From NCBI GenBank assembly GCA_017537105.1, contig JAFWBZ010000201.1, positions 1 to 13,533 on the forward strand: a stretch of 13,533 nucleotides of DNA, written 5' to 3'. Positions 13,385-13,533 of this stretch are shown piece after piece. The stretch is from Clostridia bacterium (GTDB taxonomy: Bacteria > Bacillota > Clostridia > Christensenellales > Aristaeellaceae). Each line of letters begins with the position of its first letter. Position 1 is the stretch's first letter. The notes below the pieces were generated by a model, which saw nothing but the letters and a program-made list of their open reading frames with translations, was not told the DNA's origin and did not search any database. A program made the translations under genes and the position numbers.

Positions 13385-13533
13385 ATGAATGCCTGGGTGA
13401 TTTTGATTGAAATGGTTGTGTTCGCAGCAATCTTCACGGCCGTCATCCTCGTCTATTATCGCGGAGACAGGAAGTACAGCCCCGCGAGCATTCACAATTA
13501 TCCGCCGGACATCCAGGAGGAATACTTCAAGAC
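13385..13533 (+). CDS. Membrane protein of unknown function, N-terminal part
   Basis: The open frame runs off the window after about 49 codons. It begins MNAWVILIEMVVFAAIFTAV followed by ILVYY, one strong membrane helix (3-25), then a positive RGDRKY, so the N-terminus is probably outside and the rest cytoplasmic or re-entering. The segment HNYPPDIQEEYFK (37-49) resembles, from memory, a small family of uncharacterised Firmicutes membrane proteins. The ribosome binding site is not ideal: AAGGAG lies 15 bases upstream and GTAGGG is too close. Context suggests repression by the factor that reads the paired boxes at 12964 and 13081. Confidence 0.6.
   Translation, partial: MNAWVILIEMVVFAAIFTAVILVYYRGDRKYSPASIHNYPPDIQEEYFK

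Overview
The window looks like a piece of a moderately GC-rich bacterial chromosome, most likely from an uncultured gut-type member of the Bacillota (Clostridia). The support is AGGAGG-type ribosome binding sites, textbook sigma-A promoters with 17-bp spacers, GTG and ATG starts, and families common in that group (CmpB-like membrane protein, stand-alone cyclic-nucleotide-binding proteins, MATE pump with an RsbW-like tail). There is no rRNA, tRNA, CRISPR array or recognisable transposase. Taxonomy is an inference.

Layout. 1-303: C-terminal end of a PfkB-type sugar kinase. 334-852: an Ogt-type DNA repair methyltransferase, followed by a strong terminator. 935-3952: a promoter and a two-gene ABCG-like ABC transporter. 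Its ATPase has an N-terminal membrane domain but is broken by an in-frame TAG. Its permease carries a seven-fold, about 27-residue repeat between the last two membrane helices. 4084-4644: a flavodoxin-fold NAD(P)H oxidoreductase, followed by two related palindromes. 5025-5957 (minus): a CmpB-like membrane protein. About 6020-6960 is an AT-richer island with a GNAT acetyltransferase and the internally deleted remains of a SAM methyltransferase.

The second half is a signalling neighbourhood. 6964-8769 is a MATE-family transporter fused to an RsbW-like ATP-binding domain, broken by an in-frame TGA at codon 41. Convergent to it, across a perfect 15-bp hairpin, lie a class III nucleotide cyclase (8822-9601) and a metallo-beta-lactamase-fold hydrolase (9598-10395) that overlap by four bases. 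Divergent from these, and fired by its own promoter, is a pair of small proteins (10805-11272, 11290-11766) that are little more than cyclic-nucleotide-binding domains. The simplest reading is a compact cNMP module: one enzyme makes the messenger, a hydrolase may remove it or a related substrate, and two soluble receptors with intact phosphate-binding cassettes read it. Neither receptor has a DNA-binding domain, so the output is unknown; the RsbW-like domain on the neighbouring transporter is a speculative candidate. This is the best candidate in the window for an undescribed system.

The right end holds a highly structured non-coding stretch (about 11906-12108), an alpha/beta hydrolase (12174-12938, minus), and a divergent control region. 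In that region two inverted copies of a 16-bp box sit on the two transcription starts. A membrane protein begins at 13385 and runs off the window.
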